In this document: positions 35,735-44,485 of the stretch, in pieces
Position numbering within the stretch: position 1 is the stretch's first letter
Layout of the letters: every line of letters begins with the position of its first letter
Notes under the pieces: generated by a model
The model's database searches: none
Told to the model about the DNA's origin: nothing
The model's input: only the letters and a program-made list of their open reading frames with translations
Program-made: the position numbers and the translations under genes
DNA from: Paraburkholderia elongata
GTDB lineage: Bacteria > Pseudomonadota > Gammaproteobacteria > Burkholderiales > Burkholderiaceae
Length of the DNA stretch: 64,000 nucleotides
Direction of reading: 5' to 3'
NCBI RefSeq assembly: GCF_013177735.1
Contig: NZ_WOEZ01000186.1
Location: forward strand, 1-64,000

Positions 35735-36133
35735 ATGAAGCTCGACCACGCAACCATCGTTACCAGGGACCCCGAAAGTACGCGGCGTTTCCTTTGCGGC
35801 ATCGTCGGTCTGAGCGATGGTCCGCGACCTCCTATCCGAGTAGGTGGCTACTGGCTGTACGCCGACGGTCGCCCGGTCATCCATCTGGTCGAAGCGACCA
35901 TTCCCGCCCTCGCGGGGAAAGCCTCACCTCGTATCGACCATATCGCCTTGCGTGTCGATGACGTCGCGGAGTGGGCGGCGCTCGTCGATCGGATGGGATC
36001 AAACAACGTTTCCTACACGCTCTCCGAGGTACCGCTTTCAGACGAACCTCAGCTCTTCGTCTCGCTGGCACCTGGCGTTGCTATCGAAGTCGTAACCCAG
36101 TTAAGCAGGTCCATTTCAATCATCGTCGACTAA
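35735..36133 (+). CDS. VOC-family (glyoxalase/extradiol dioxygenase-like) protein
   Basis: 132 residues starting MKLDHATIVTRDPESTRRFL, with potential metal ligands His5, His in RIDHIALRVDD, and Glu in VAIEVVTQ, matching the paired beta-alpha-beta-beta-beta modules of the VOC fold. The function could be an isomerase, a dioxygenase or a binding protein; sequence does not decide. It ends 18 nt before the Old Yellow Enzyme gene and is divergent from the broken LysR gene that may once have controlled both. A similar VOC gene lies at 60049-60531. Confidence 0.82.
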   Translation: MKLDHATIVTRDPESTRRFLCGIVGLSDGPRPPIRVGGYWLYADGRPVIHLVEATIPALAGKASPRIDHIALRVDDVAEWAALVDRMGSNNVSYTLSEVPLSDEPQLFVSLAPGVAIEVVTQLSRSISIIVD

Positions 36134-36151
36134 GCCTGGAGATCCGCGATC

Positions 36152-37300
36152 ATGACTACTACCGCCTCGCCACTTTTCACACCGATCACAGTCGCCGGCC
36201 GCAAGCTCGCTCACCGCGTCATCATGGCTCCCATGACGCGTGCGCGCAGCTCTCAGCCCGGTGACGTGCCCAATGCAATGAACGCCCGCTACTATGCCCA
36301 GCGTGCCTCGGCCGCCCTGATTGTGACCGAAGCCTCCCAAATTTCGCCACAAGGCAAGGGCTATTCCTTCACGCCGGGCATCTACAGCCCCGAACAGGTC
36401 GCCGGATGGCGACTGGTGACCGATGCGGTTCACGCCGCCGGCGGCCGGATCTTCCTGCAACTCTGGCATGTGGGCCGCATGTCCCACCCGGAGTTCCACA
36501 ACGGCGAGTTGCCGGTCGCTCCTTCCGCCGTCCCCTTCGACGCCCAGATCTGGAAGGTTGACCCGGCCACCGGCGTCGGCGCCATGTTCGACTGCCCGAC
36601 CCCGCGCGCACTGACCTGTGACGAAATCAAGGGCGTAGTGAACGATTTCCGCCAGGCTGCACGTAACGCATTGGCTGCTGGCTTCGACGGCGTCGAGATC
36701 CACGGAGCCAACGGCTACCTCGTCGACCAGTTCCTGCGTACGACATCCAACACGCGCACCGACGAATACGGCGGCTCACGCGAGAACCGGTTGCGCTTTC
36801 TTAAGGAAGTCGTCAACGCCGTAGCGGACGAAGTTGGCGCGGAGCGCACGGCCATTCGCCTGGCTCCGTTCCTGACCGCACGTGGCATGGCCTGCCCGGA
36901 CATTCTGCCGACCATCCTCGAAGCCACCGAATTCCTGCAGGCACGCGGCGTTGCCTATCTACATCTGGTCGAGGCGGACTGGGACGACGCACCGCAGTTC
37001 ACCGCGGAATTCCGCCAGGCCATCCGTGCCCGCTTCACGCGGCCGATCATAGTTGCCGGCAACTACGACGAGGCGCGCGCCGAATGGGTTCTGTCCAATG
37101 GTTATGCCGACCTGGTCGCCTTCGGCCGACCGTTTGTAGCCAATCCAGACCTCCCGCGCCGGCTCGCCGAGGGCCTGCCGTTAAGCACCTTCGACGGCAG
37201 CACGCTGTTTGGTGGCGATGAGCGTGGCTACAGCGACTATTCAGCGTCGCCGGAAGTCGAAGTTTCCGACAGAGCCACACAACTAGCAATTAGCGCCTAG
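36152..37300 (+). CDS. Old Yellow Enzyme-family ene-reductase (NemA-like)
   Basis: 382 residues. FMN-barrel landmarks are VIMAPMTRARSS near 23, the WHVGRMSHPE strand, the substrate-binding pair in VEIHGANGYLVDQFLRTTSN (H-x-x-N type), and the arginine in RTDEYGGSREN. The H-x-x-N pair and overall length are typical of class I bacterial ene-reductases, which use NADPH to reduce activated alkenes or nitro-compounds. It is the second gene of a two-gene unit with the VOC protein. Unlike the two longer Old Yellow Enzymes at 56-59 kb, it belongs to the NemA/OPR-type branch. Confidence 0.92.
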   Translation: MTTTASPLFTPITVAGRKLAHRVIMAPMTRARSSQPGDVPNAMNARYYAQRASAALIVTEASQISPQGKGYSFTPGIYSPEQVAGWRLVTDAVHAAGGRIFLQLWHVGRMSHPEFHNGELPVAPSAVPFDAQIWKVDPATGVGAMFDCPTPRALTCDEIKGVVNDFRQAARNALAAGFDGVEIHGANGYLVDQFLRTTSNTRTDEYGGSRENRLRFLKEVVNAVADEVGAERTAIRLAPFLTARGMACPDILPTILEATEFLQARGVAYLHLVEADWDDAPQFTAEFRQAIRARFTRPIIVAGNYDEARAEWVLSNGYADLVAFGRPFVANPDLPRRLAEGLPLSTFDGSTLFGGDERGYSDYSASPEVEVSDRATQLAISA

Positions 37301-37353
37301 TTCAAAACGTGCGGAATGGCATTACAAATTATTCCCAATGCAAGGGGCAGAAA

Positions 37354-37545
37354 ATGTTTGTTTATCGCGGCTCGACCGCCCTGATTACCGGTGCGTCGAA
37401 AGGACTAGGGAAGGTCTTCGCGGAAGCGCTTGCTGCACGTGGCCGGAATCGGTCGTTCAAAAAACCCTGAAGGCCTTCGACCAGAGAAAAGCTGTCGCCT
37501 ATCCTGGACGGACAAGCGTGCGAGCCACTACCTGGCCACCTAAAA
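37354..37545 (+). pseudogene. Remnant of an SDR-family gene with large internal deletion
   Basis: From the ATG at 37354 the frame reads YRGSTALITGASKGLGKVFA then EALAARG, the N-terminal Rossmann motif of an SDR, and ends in TGA after 38 codons. Immediately after, in another frame, LKAFDQRKAVAYPGRTSVRA resembles the C-terminal end of the same SDR subgroup (A-Y-P-G-R). The catalytic core is gone. Confidence 0.7.
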
Positions 37546-37577
37546 TACCATTTGATCTTTGAATTCATAATGGTATT
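37545..37577. promoter_or_regulatory. Palindromic operator of the ATACC-n-GGTAT family (site 1)
   Basis: Inverted repeat with outer blocks AATACCATTTGATCTT (37545-37560) and CATAATGGTATT (37566-37577). The first block shares the 15-mer ATACCATTTGATCTT with site 3 at 50271. It lies about 230 nt upstream of the extended-SDR gene at 37806. Likely the binding site of one of the two paralogous TetR regulators at 38.9 and 50.7 kb. Confidence 0.65.
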
Positions 37578-37805
37578 CTTGAGGAAGCAGCTTGACTCAA
37601 GCCATCTGCACCGCCATATCAGACACGGCCATCCATATAGTCGAAGCCCGGACTCTGAGCAGCGCACAACACAGTTATCGCGTGACCCGGAGCACACTCA
37701 ACTCAACGATTCGCCGGATCCGGACGGCGGGTTTAACTCTCAGATCCAACGGATTGTGGATATGAGACATCAGGAAAGAATTCTGAACTATCAAGGAGAA
37801 ATGCA

Positions 37806-38774
37806 ATGAAGATTCTCGTGACCGGCGCGACCGGTTTTATCGGTGGCGCTGCCGCCAGGGCGCTCGCCAAACGTGGACACGAGGTCTTCGGCCTCGCGCG
37901 ATCGGAAGATTCTGCCGGGAGGCTTCGCCTTGCCGGAATCACCCCGGTTGCCGGCGACTTTGCCGACAGCGCGAGTCTGATCAAAGCGGCCAACGAAGTC
38001 GATGCCATTGTCAGCACGGCAAGCATTGGCTCACTGGCGGGCAGCGCTGAAACGTTCGCGCAGGATCGGGACGCGATTCGCGCCATGCTCGGCGCTATCG
38101 AAGGAACGGGCAAGACTCTGATCTTCACCAGCGGCTCGGCGGTTCTTGGCATCGTCAATGGAGGCGAGGCGACGCCCAACGTCTTTGATGAAGATGTGGA
38201 TCTGCCTTTGCCACCCTCGGTCTTTGCGCCTGCGTCAGCAAATGTGCCACCGGTGATGGTCGAAATGTTCGGCGCAGCCATGGCCGCGCGCGTCGAGACG
38301 GAGAAGGAAGTAGCGAACGCCTCGGGCGTCCGCGGCATCGTGATACGTCCGGGCCTCGTCTACGGACACGGCGGCAGCTATGACCTGCCCGGTCTCATCA
38401 GGATGGCTCGCGCTCAAGGGGTCGCTCCACACCTCGGATCCGGTGCTACGTTGCAAGGATACGTTCATGTCGATGAACTCGCCGAGCTGTATTGTCTCGC
38501 TGTCGAACGCGCGCCGGCGGGTGCGGTGCTGCACGGCGTCGCAGGTGAAGTGAGCCAGCGCGAACTCGCCGCCGCCGTTAGCCGCATGATCGGCGCCGGC
38601 GATCGCACGGCAAGTCTTGAATTCGGGGAAATGTTCGCGACTGGCGGCCCGATCGGCGTGAGTCTTTCCTTGAACAAGCGCATGTCGTCAGAAAAGACGC
38701 GACATCTGCTGGACTGGTCGCCGACCCGCACGGACATCCTGCACGACATCGAGTTCGGGTCGTACGCCACCTGA
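37806..38774 (+). CDS. Extended/atypical SDR (NAD-dependent epimerase family)
   Basis: 322 residues from the ATG at 37806, seven bases after GGAG. The cofactor motif GATGFIG is at residues 7-13 with the typical basic residue in GLARSE. The serine region FTSGSAVLG is present, but the catalytic YxxxK of classical enzymes is not: the corresponding part reads MFGAAMAARVETEK. It therefore belongs to an atypical extended group, perhaps with altered chemistry. It is preceded at 37545 by an operator shared with other units of the island. Confidence 0.85.
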   Translation: MKILVTGATGFIGGAAARALAKRGHEVFGLARSEDSAGRLRLAGITPVAGDFADSASLIKAANEVDAIVSTASIGSLAGSAETFAQDRDAIRAMLGAIEGTGKTLIFTSGSAVLGIVNGGEATPNVFDEDVDLPLPPSVFAPASANVPPVMVEMFGAAMAARVETEKEVANASGVRGIVIRPGLVYGHGGSYDLPGLIRMARAQGVAPHLGSGATLQGYVHVDELAELYCLAVERAPAGAVLHGVAGEVSQRELAAAVSRMIGAGDRTASLEFGEMFATGGPIGVSLSLNKRMSSEKTRHLLDWSPTRTDILHDIEFGSYAT

Positions 38775-38907
38775 GTTCGTTGCGGTTGCACCGATAGCAG
38801 AAAACCGCAATCCCCCTCCTCGAAGCCAATGCTAACGGCGCCGTGTCAAGCTCTGCTTGCGCGGCGGCCCACCACAGGCACCAGACCGGCGTTGCTCGCA
38901 GCGCCAG

Positions 38908-39522
38908 CTACTTCGTCAGAAAGACCTGCAGAAGTTCATCGATCACTCTGCCTGCCTGATTACGGGATCTGGATTTACCCATCGGACGCTGGAGGCTCAG
39001 GCCATGGGCCAGCGCGATAATACACGCCGCAAGATCCGCGGCATCAATCGGAAGATTGGCTGAAGACACCTTGAAGTACGCGCGCAGAATACGGGCGAGA
39101 GTCCGTATCTGTTGCTCCTGAAGCGCATAATAGTGCTCTGCAAACTCCGGACTGCGGCGAGCCTGCAACTGAAGCTCCGTGGCAAGAACGGGACAATCGC
39201 TTTCCGAATGCATGGTGGCAAGCCATTGGCTGATCGCCTGATAGAGTTCCTGCGGCTCCAACTCGACGATCTTTTCCAGCGCCGCCATGTCGCGCTCCAT
39301 GTTGAGTCGCAACAACTCGAGGAACAAGTCCTCCTTCGTCGAGAAATTGGAGTAGATGGCGCCTTTCGAGAGGCCTGCTTCTGCAGCGATGATGTCGACC
39401 GAGGCGCCACCATAGCCGAGCCGGGCGATCGCGCTCTCGGCCGAGGCCAGCAGCCGCTCACGCGTGAGCGCTTGCTGTTCAGCACGACTACGGCGAACTG
39501 GACGCTGGACTTCCATTTGCAT
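38908..39522 (-). CDS. TetR-family transcriptional regulator (paralogue A)
   Basis: 204 residues. The helix-turn-helix covers about residues 17-63 (RERLLASAESAIARLGYGGA then SVDIIAAEAGLSKGAIYSNF). It is closely similar to the regulator at 50672-51277 (shared EQQALTRxRL, IAAEAG, LFxExLRLxME, LARIL, ALAxGLSLQ), so the two arose by duplication. It converges with the extended-SDR gene and diverges from nudC. With the palindromes at 37545, 48040, 50271, 56079 and 57653 in the same island, it is a candidate regulator of them. No strong ribosome site; start could be Met3. Confidence 0.9.
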   Translation of the reverse strand: MQMEVQRPVRRSRAEQQALTRERLLASAESAIARLGYGGASVDIIAAEAGLSKGAIYSNFSTKEDLFLELLRLNMERDMAALEKIVELEPQELYQAISQWLATMHSESDCPVLATELQLQARRSPEFAEHYYALQEQQIRTLARILRAYFKVSSANLPIDAADLAACIIALAHGLSLQRPMGKSRSRNQAGRVIDELLQVFLTK

Positions 39523-39692
39523 TTTGAAGTTTAACCAGTATTTAGAATGTTACTGTAAGTTGTAACTTATTTTTGCCGTTTAGGAAAGCCCTTTGCATGT
39601 GCCGTCTTCGCCTCGCCTTCGTCCGGGTGCCGTAAAACGCATCGCACGGGACCCAACGCCAACCCGGTGTAACCGTACCGAAAGATACTCCA

Positions 39693-40658
39693 ATGTCCAT
39701 CCGTGATCAGTCCACCGCTATCGGCTTCGCGTTCAACCCGCTCGACCGGCGAAACGAAAAACGCGACGATGCCGCGTTCATCGAGAGTTTGCGAAGCGAT
39801 CCGTCAACGCGCTTTATTGTCTTCTCCGCGGATATCCCAGTGCTGAAGCGCGGCAGTGAACATGACATTCTTTTCTCGGCAAGCGAAGTGTCTGAGTTCG
39901 GCCCCCCTGTTCAGGTCGTTTTTCTAGGACAGGCTGACACCGGGTCGGCATGCTTCGCCCTCGGGTTCGATCAGGGTGTGTTCGATCCCGCTTCACTGTC
40001 GACACGCTTCGAACTGATCGATCTGCGTTCAATTGCCGTTGGCGGCCTGGCCTCGCCCGGTCTACTGGGCGCACTCGCTCAGGCAAAAGCAATGCTCGAT
40101 TGGCATCGGCGCCATCGCTTCTGCGCGAATTGCGGCCAACCAAGCCGGGCGTCGACCGCAGGCTGGCGACGTTCGTGCGACGCTTGCGGATCGCAACACT
40201 TTCCGCGAGTCGATCCGGTCGTGATCATGTTAGGCATCAACGACAATCACTGTCTGTTGGGACGTCAGAGTCAGTTCGCAACAGGAATGTACTCGGCGCT
40301 TGCTGGCTTCGTTGAGCCCGGCGAAACGGTGGAAGACGCGGTACGTCGCGAAGTGCTTGAGGAAACCAGCGTGCATTGTTCTCAGGTCGCCTATTTCGCA
40401 TCTCAGCCCTGGCCGTTTCCATCATCACTGATGATCGGCTGTTTCGCTCGGGCGAATGATACGGAAATCATCGTTGACACGACAGAACTGGAAGACGCGC
40501 GCTGGTTTTCACGAGAGGAAGTCGCCGCGATGTTGTCCAGCACGCACGCTGGAGGACTGTCCGCACCCAAGCCCTTCGCCATTGCACACCATCTGCTCCG
40601 CGCGTTCGCCAGTGAAGGCGCTGCGGTTCTACGCGCTACTGAACCGGCTCCGTCCTGA
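39693..40658 (+). CDS. nudC: NADH pyrophosphatase / NAD-capped RNA decapping enzyme NudC
   Basis: 321 residues. A four-cysteine zinc ribbon (CANCGQ ... CDACGSQH) precedes the Nudix domain; the Nudix box begins GFVEPGETVEDAVRREVLEE near residue 206, and the NudC marker SQPWPFPSSLM follows. It cleaves NAD(H) to NMN and AMP and removes NAD caps from RNA. The Nudix box ends EETSV, so the normally conserved glycine after E-E-x is serine; the catalytic acidic residues are all kept. It is probably a housekeeping gene enclosed by the accessory island. Confidence 0.93.
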   Translation: MSIRDQSTAIGFAFNPLDRRNEKRDDAAFIESLRSDPSTRFIVFSADIPVLKRGSEHDILFSASEVSEFGPPVQVVFLGQADTGSACFALGFDQGVFDPASLSTRFELIDLRSIAVGGLASPGLLGALAQAKAMLDWHRRHRFCANCGQPSRASTAGWRRSCDACGSQHFPRVDPVVIMLGINDNHCLLGRQSQFATGMYSALAGFVEPGETVEDAVRREVLEETSVHCSQVAYFASQPWPFPSSLMIGCFARANDTEIIVDTTELEDARWFSREEVAAMLSSTHAGGLSAPKPFAIAHHLLRAFASEGAAVLRATEPAPS

Positions 40659-40751
40659 ATCCGTGCGTATCACGTCGAACAGAAGCCGGTAGCCTCCGAT
40701 CGCTCACTTACACGGCGACCGGAGATATCTGGACAAAATCAACTCGCCAGC

Positions 40752-43187
40752 TCAACTGGAAGCAACGCGCGACTTCGCCCCCGGTGAGCCTGAATTTTTC
40801 TCCGTCAACGGCAATTTCGACACGTCCCTCAATAGAAAATGCGAGAGAGCTGGGATCAGGACCAAGGCGCCAACCATATTCCAGAGAAACATGAAGGTAA
40901 GCAAGATACCCATATCAGCCTGGAACTTGATTGGCGACCACGCCCAAGTCACCACAGCAGCGGCTAATGTGACGCCAATGAGCGCGATCACTTTTCCCGT
41001 AAAATTCAAAGCCGACAGATGCGCCTCCTCCAGGGAGTAACCTCGACGCTGCATTGCCAGTTGTACGCTAAGAAAATATAAGGCGTAGTCCACTCCAATA
41101 CCGACCCCGAGTGCCGTAACCGGCAGAGTGGCCACCTTTACACCAATCCCCAGCACGACCATCAGTGCCTCACAAAGGATCGACGTTATCATCAGCGGAA
41201 CCAGCGCGACGACAACCGCGCGCCAACTGCGGAAGGTAACGAAACACAGCAACATAACCGCGCCGTAGACCATGAACAACATGCGTCTATTCGCATTGCG
41301 AACCACGATATTCGTGGCGGCCTCGATACCAGCACTGCCCGCCGCGAGCAGGAATTTCGTATCGCCTGTGTTATGCGTAGACAAGAATTGCTGCGCGGTT
41401 GCAACGACGCGTTCCAGGGTCTCCGCCTTATGATCCGAAAGAAACGCAATAATGGGGGCCACGGAACGATCGTTGTTTACAAGTTCCGGGTTTGCAACAT
41501 AAACATTGTTGATCGCATCGTTTGTCACATAAGGATCCCGATTGATCGTCATCCATCGCGGGTCACCCTCGTAACCAGACGCGGTGTACAAGCGTGCGAG
41601 GCTGCTGGCTGACGTCGTAGTTTGCACCCCGGGCACATCGCGCAACGCTTCCTCGAGCCGGTCCATCTCCAACAGTGTCCGAAAGCCGGTAAGTCCCATT
41701 TGCGGTGTCTTCACGATGATCGCAAACTGATCCGTCGACAATCCGTAGTGATTTGTGACGTAGGCCGCGTCACGGTTGTAGCGCGAATTGGCACGCAATT
41801 CCGGCGCTCCCGGATCAAGGTCGCCAATCTTGAGATGTTCGCCTACGACAAGGCCCCCAACAGTCAGCCCGGCCGCGAGCAGCAGGACGACGCTAGCCAC
41901 GCGTCGGCGTGAGAATGGTGCGAGAAGTCGTATAAACGGGTGATTAGTGCTCGTCCGCAAACTGCGCTCAGCCGCAGCCTGGCTCACACCCGTATATGAC
42001 AGTAATACGGGCAACAATATCAAATTCGTGAAAACCAGCACTACCACGCCAATACAAGCTGCCAGCGCGAGCCCGCGGATAACGGGGATGTCGATGAACA
42101 TCAGAACAGCGAACCCGACGGCGTCCGCCAGCAACGCAGTCAGGCCCGCCGCAAATAATCTGCGAAACGTATAGCGCGCTGCCACATATCTGTCTGTTCC
42201 ACGACCGATGCCCTGCGTAACGCCATTCATTTTCTGAGCACCGTGCGAGACGCCCACCGCAAAGATCAGGAATGGTACGAGTATCGAATACGGATCAAGC
42301 TTTGCACCGAGCAGGCGCATAATCCCAAGCTGCCACAATACCGCTGTCAGAGAACATAAACTCACGAGCAATGTACTGCGTGGACATCGCGTGTACAGGA
42401 ACACAATCCCCATCGCGATCAGTGCAGCAAAAATGAAATAAACGACGACCTGCCTCAGGCCATGAATCAGGTCGCCCGTGAGCTCGGCAAAGCCGATTAC
42501 GTGGATCGCAATCTGATCATTTGAATAGTCGGCGCGGATCTTCTCTATCGCGTCTCGAACAGCAAGGTCATCGATGGGCTTTCCGCTGTCGCCGTACGTC
42601 GTCAACAACGGCACAAAAATCGTACTGGAATTCTGGTCGCCCCCGACGATGGAACCGACAATGCCCGCACGAGCAATATTGACGCGAAGGCGCTGAATGC
42701 TTGCCGGGGAACCGTCGTAATCGTCGGGCATAACCGGACCGCCCTGGAACCCGTCAGCGGTGACTTCCGTCCATCGGACAACGGGCATCCAGAGAGATTT
42801 GACAAAAGCGCGGTCGACTCCACGAATCACGTAAACCCGGTCGTTGATCTGGCGCAGTGTTTGAAGATACTGCGGGCTATATATACTCCCCTTTTTGTTT
42901 TCAACAACAATGCGCACCGAGTTACCCAGACTACGCAAAGAATCAGCATTCTCGAGGTAGTTATGAATGAATTCGCTCGATTGGGGCATCATGTCGTGGA
43001 AGCTCACGCCTATCGTCAACTTTGATGCTTCAAATCCAAAAATAGCAATCAACAGTAGGCTGATGATCATGATCAACCGTCTGTGATTGAAAATCAGCCG
43101 TTCCAGACGAGATCCTGAACGGCGATCGAAGTCTTTTTGCGACCGTACTACAGGCATCCCGTCACCGCTTCCGATATTGCTTTCCAT
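40752..43187 (-). CDS. RND superfamily transporter (MMPL/HAE3 type)
   Basis: 811 residues with GAGAG six bases before the ATG. Two halves each with one large periplasmic loop and five to six membrane helices: the first helix LIMIISLLLIAIFGFEASKL, then sterol-sensing-like blocks (VVYFIFAALIAMGIVFLYTR; MLFMVYGAVMLLCFVTFRSW). GVGIGVDYALYFLSVQLAMQ in the second half carries the G-x-x-x-D-Y proton-relay motif. Such HAE3/HpnN-like exporters move lipids or hydrophobic metabolites across the envelope. It is the last gene of a four-gene unit with YCF48-like, DUF1329 and DUF1302 genes, a combination seen in lipophilic catabolic islands. Confidence 0.9.
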   Translation of the reverse strand: MESNIGSGDGMPVVRSQKDFDRRSGSRLERLIFNHRRLIMIISLLLIAIFGFEASKLTIGVSFHDMMPQSSEFIHNYLENADSLRSLGNSVRIVVENKKGSIYSPQYLQTLRQINDRVYVIRGVDRAFVKSLWMPVVRWTEVTADGFQGGPVMPDDYDGSPASIQRLRVNIARAGIVGSIVGGDQNSSTIFVPLLTTYGDSGKPIDDLAVRDAIEKIRADYSNDQIAIHVIGFAELTGDLIHGLRQVVVYFIFAALIAMGIVFLYTRCPRSTLLVSLCSLTAVLWQLGIMRLLGAKLDPYSILVPFLIFAVGVSHGAQKMNGVTQGIGRGTDRYVAARYTFRRLFAAGLTALLADAVGFAVLMFIDIPVIRGLALAACIGVVVLVFTNLILLPVLLSYTGVSQAAAERSLRTSTNHPFIRLLAPFSRRRVASVVLLLAAGLTVGGLVVGEHLKIGDLDPGAPELRANSRYNRDAAYVTNHYGLSTDQFAIIVKTPQMGLTGFRTLLEMDRLEEALRDVPGVQTTTSASSLARLYTASGYEGDPRWMTINRDPYVTNDAINNVYVANPELVNNDRSVAPIIAFLSDHKAETLERVVATAQQFLSTHNTGDTKFLLAAGSAGIEAATNIVVRNANRRMLFMVYGAVMLLCFVTFRSWRAVVVALVPLMITSILCEALMVVLGIGVKVATLPVTALGVGIGVDYALYFLSVQLAMQRRGYSLEEAHLSALNFTGKVIALIGVTLAAAVVTWAWSPIKFQADMGILLTFMFLWNMVGALVLIPALSHFLLRDVSKLPLTEKNSGSPGAKSRVASS

Positions 43188-43241
43188 AAGACACTCTCAA
43201 GATCTCGAAGCAAGGGCCCTACCAGGGGCGATCCGCTAAAG

Positions 43242-44378
43242 TCAGTGAAGCGCTAAGATGCGCGTGCCATCTAATCCGGACAACGCCACAGCGCTATCTC
43301 CCATGTCGTGAACGGCCGTAAAAACAGTCGGGTTCCCGACTACCTGCGACTGGAAGTTGTCGCCCATCTCATCCCCGGTTGCGATTTCTCCGGCGCTTGT
43401 CACCAAAACAAACGCGCGGCGCTGCGGAAGATAGGCGGCGCCAGTAATGGCGCCGTGCATGGGTACGTTCGTCGGTGTCCACGTAGTGCCCGAATCCGTG
43501 CTGCGATAGACGGTGCCGCGCAATCCGTAGGCCAATAGCACCTTGGCATTGCCCACAATGCCGAAGAAGCTTCCTGGGTACCCCGTCGTCGCGGCGACAA
43601 ACCGTCCAGATTGGCGGTCGAATTTGAAGACGGTCCCTTTTTCCGCGGCAATATAAAGATTCCCTTCGATGTACTGAATCGAGTTCAGATGCAGGAACTG
43701 AGGGTCATCAATACGGTCCAGATAAGGTTGCCAAGTCTTTCCGCCATCCTCAGTTGCTACGATCATCCCAAACGAACCAACCGCGAACCCCATGCGGGCG
43801 TTTTCGAACGCCACGCTGACGAACGGCAACGTGGGGCCGCTTTTATAGTTGAGATTCAACTGATCCAGATAGGGTTGTACCGACTGATCGCCGGCCGCGA
43901 CCTTCTGTTGATATATGGCAGACAGGCTGCGCGCCGCAACGCGCCCATCCAGTTGCCGACTCCACGTTGCCCCGCCATCCCCGCTGTGCAGCACCACCCC
44001 GTCGTGGCCCACTGCCCAGCCTTCGAGGTTCGTTGGGAAACTGAGCGCCAGCAAATCGCTTTGGACCGGCACAGAAGCCTGCGTCCACGTCTTGCCACCG
44101 TCATCGGATATCGCGATCAAGCCGCGCATGCCTGCCGCAACAAGGCGTCGGCCCGCACCCACAACTGACATTATGGGTCGCCCAGCAACGGACGTACGCA
44201 TCAGCGCCGGCGCGTCAAGAGGATCAACGAAAGCTCGATTCGTCGAGCCGTCCGATGCTGCCGTTGATGCAGTTGCGACCTGATTGCCCAGTCCCACAAA
44301 CGCCATCGCGATAGCCACAGCGACACCGGTCCACTTCCTCGTACCGTGGGCGTCCAACACCTTCTCGAAGATGACCAT
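43242..44378 (-). CDS. YCF48/BNR-repeat secreted beta-propeller protein
   Basis: 378 residues from the ATG at 44378. A signal-like hydrophobic stretch GVAVAIAMAFVGLGNQVATA is followed by a beta-propeller with four Asp-box repeats (SDDGGKTW, SGDGGATW, TEDGGKTW, STDSGTTW). Related proteins are annotated as photosystem-II-assembly-like in non-photosynthetic bacteria, where their role is unknown. It sits between the DUF1329 gene and the RND transporter gene (54 nt upstream of it) and is probably a periplasmic partner of the exporter. Confidence 0.85.
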   Translation of the reverse strand: MVIFEKVLDAHGTRKWTGVAVAIAMAFVGLGNQVATASTAASDGSTNRAFVDPLDAPALMRTSVAGRPIMSVVGAGRRLVAAGMRGLIAISDDGGKTWTQASVPVQSDLLALSFPTNLEGWAVGHDGVVLHSGDGGATWSRQLDGRVAARSLSAIYQQKVAAGDQSVQPYLDQLNLNYKSGPTLPFVSVAFENARMGFAVGSFGMIVATEDGGKTWQPYLDRIDDPQFLHLNSIQYIEGNLYIAAEKGTVFKFDRQSGRFVAATTGYPGSFFGIVGNAKVLLAYGLRGTVYRSTDSGTTWTPTNVPMHGAITGAAYLPQRRAFVLVTSAGEIATGDEMGDNFQSQVVGNPTVFTAVHDMGDSAVALSGLDGTRILALH

Positions 44379-44485
44379 ATCAGTAAACCTAATCAAAAAC
44401 CGATTCGAGAAATAACGCACTATCCCAATCCATTTGCAGAGCAGCACATCCGAAACGCGGACCGATGCGCCGCTCTGCTTTTTCT

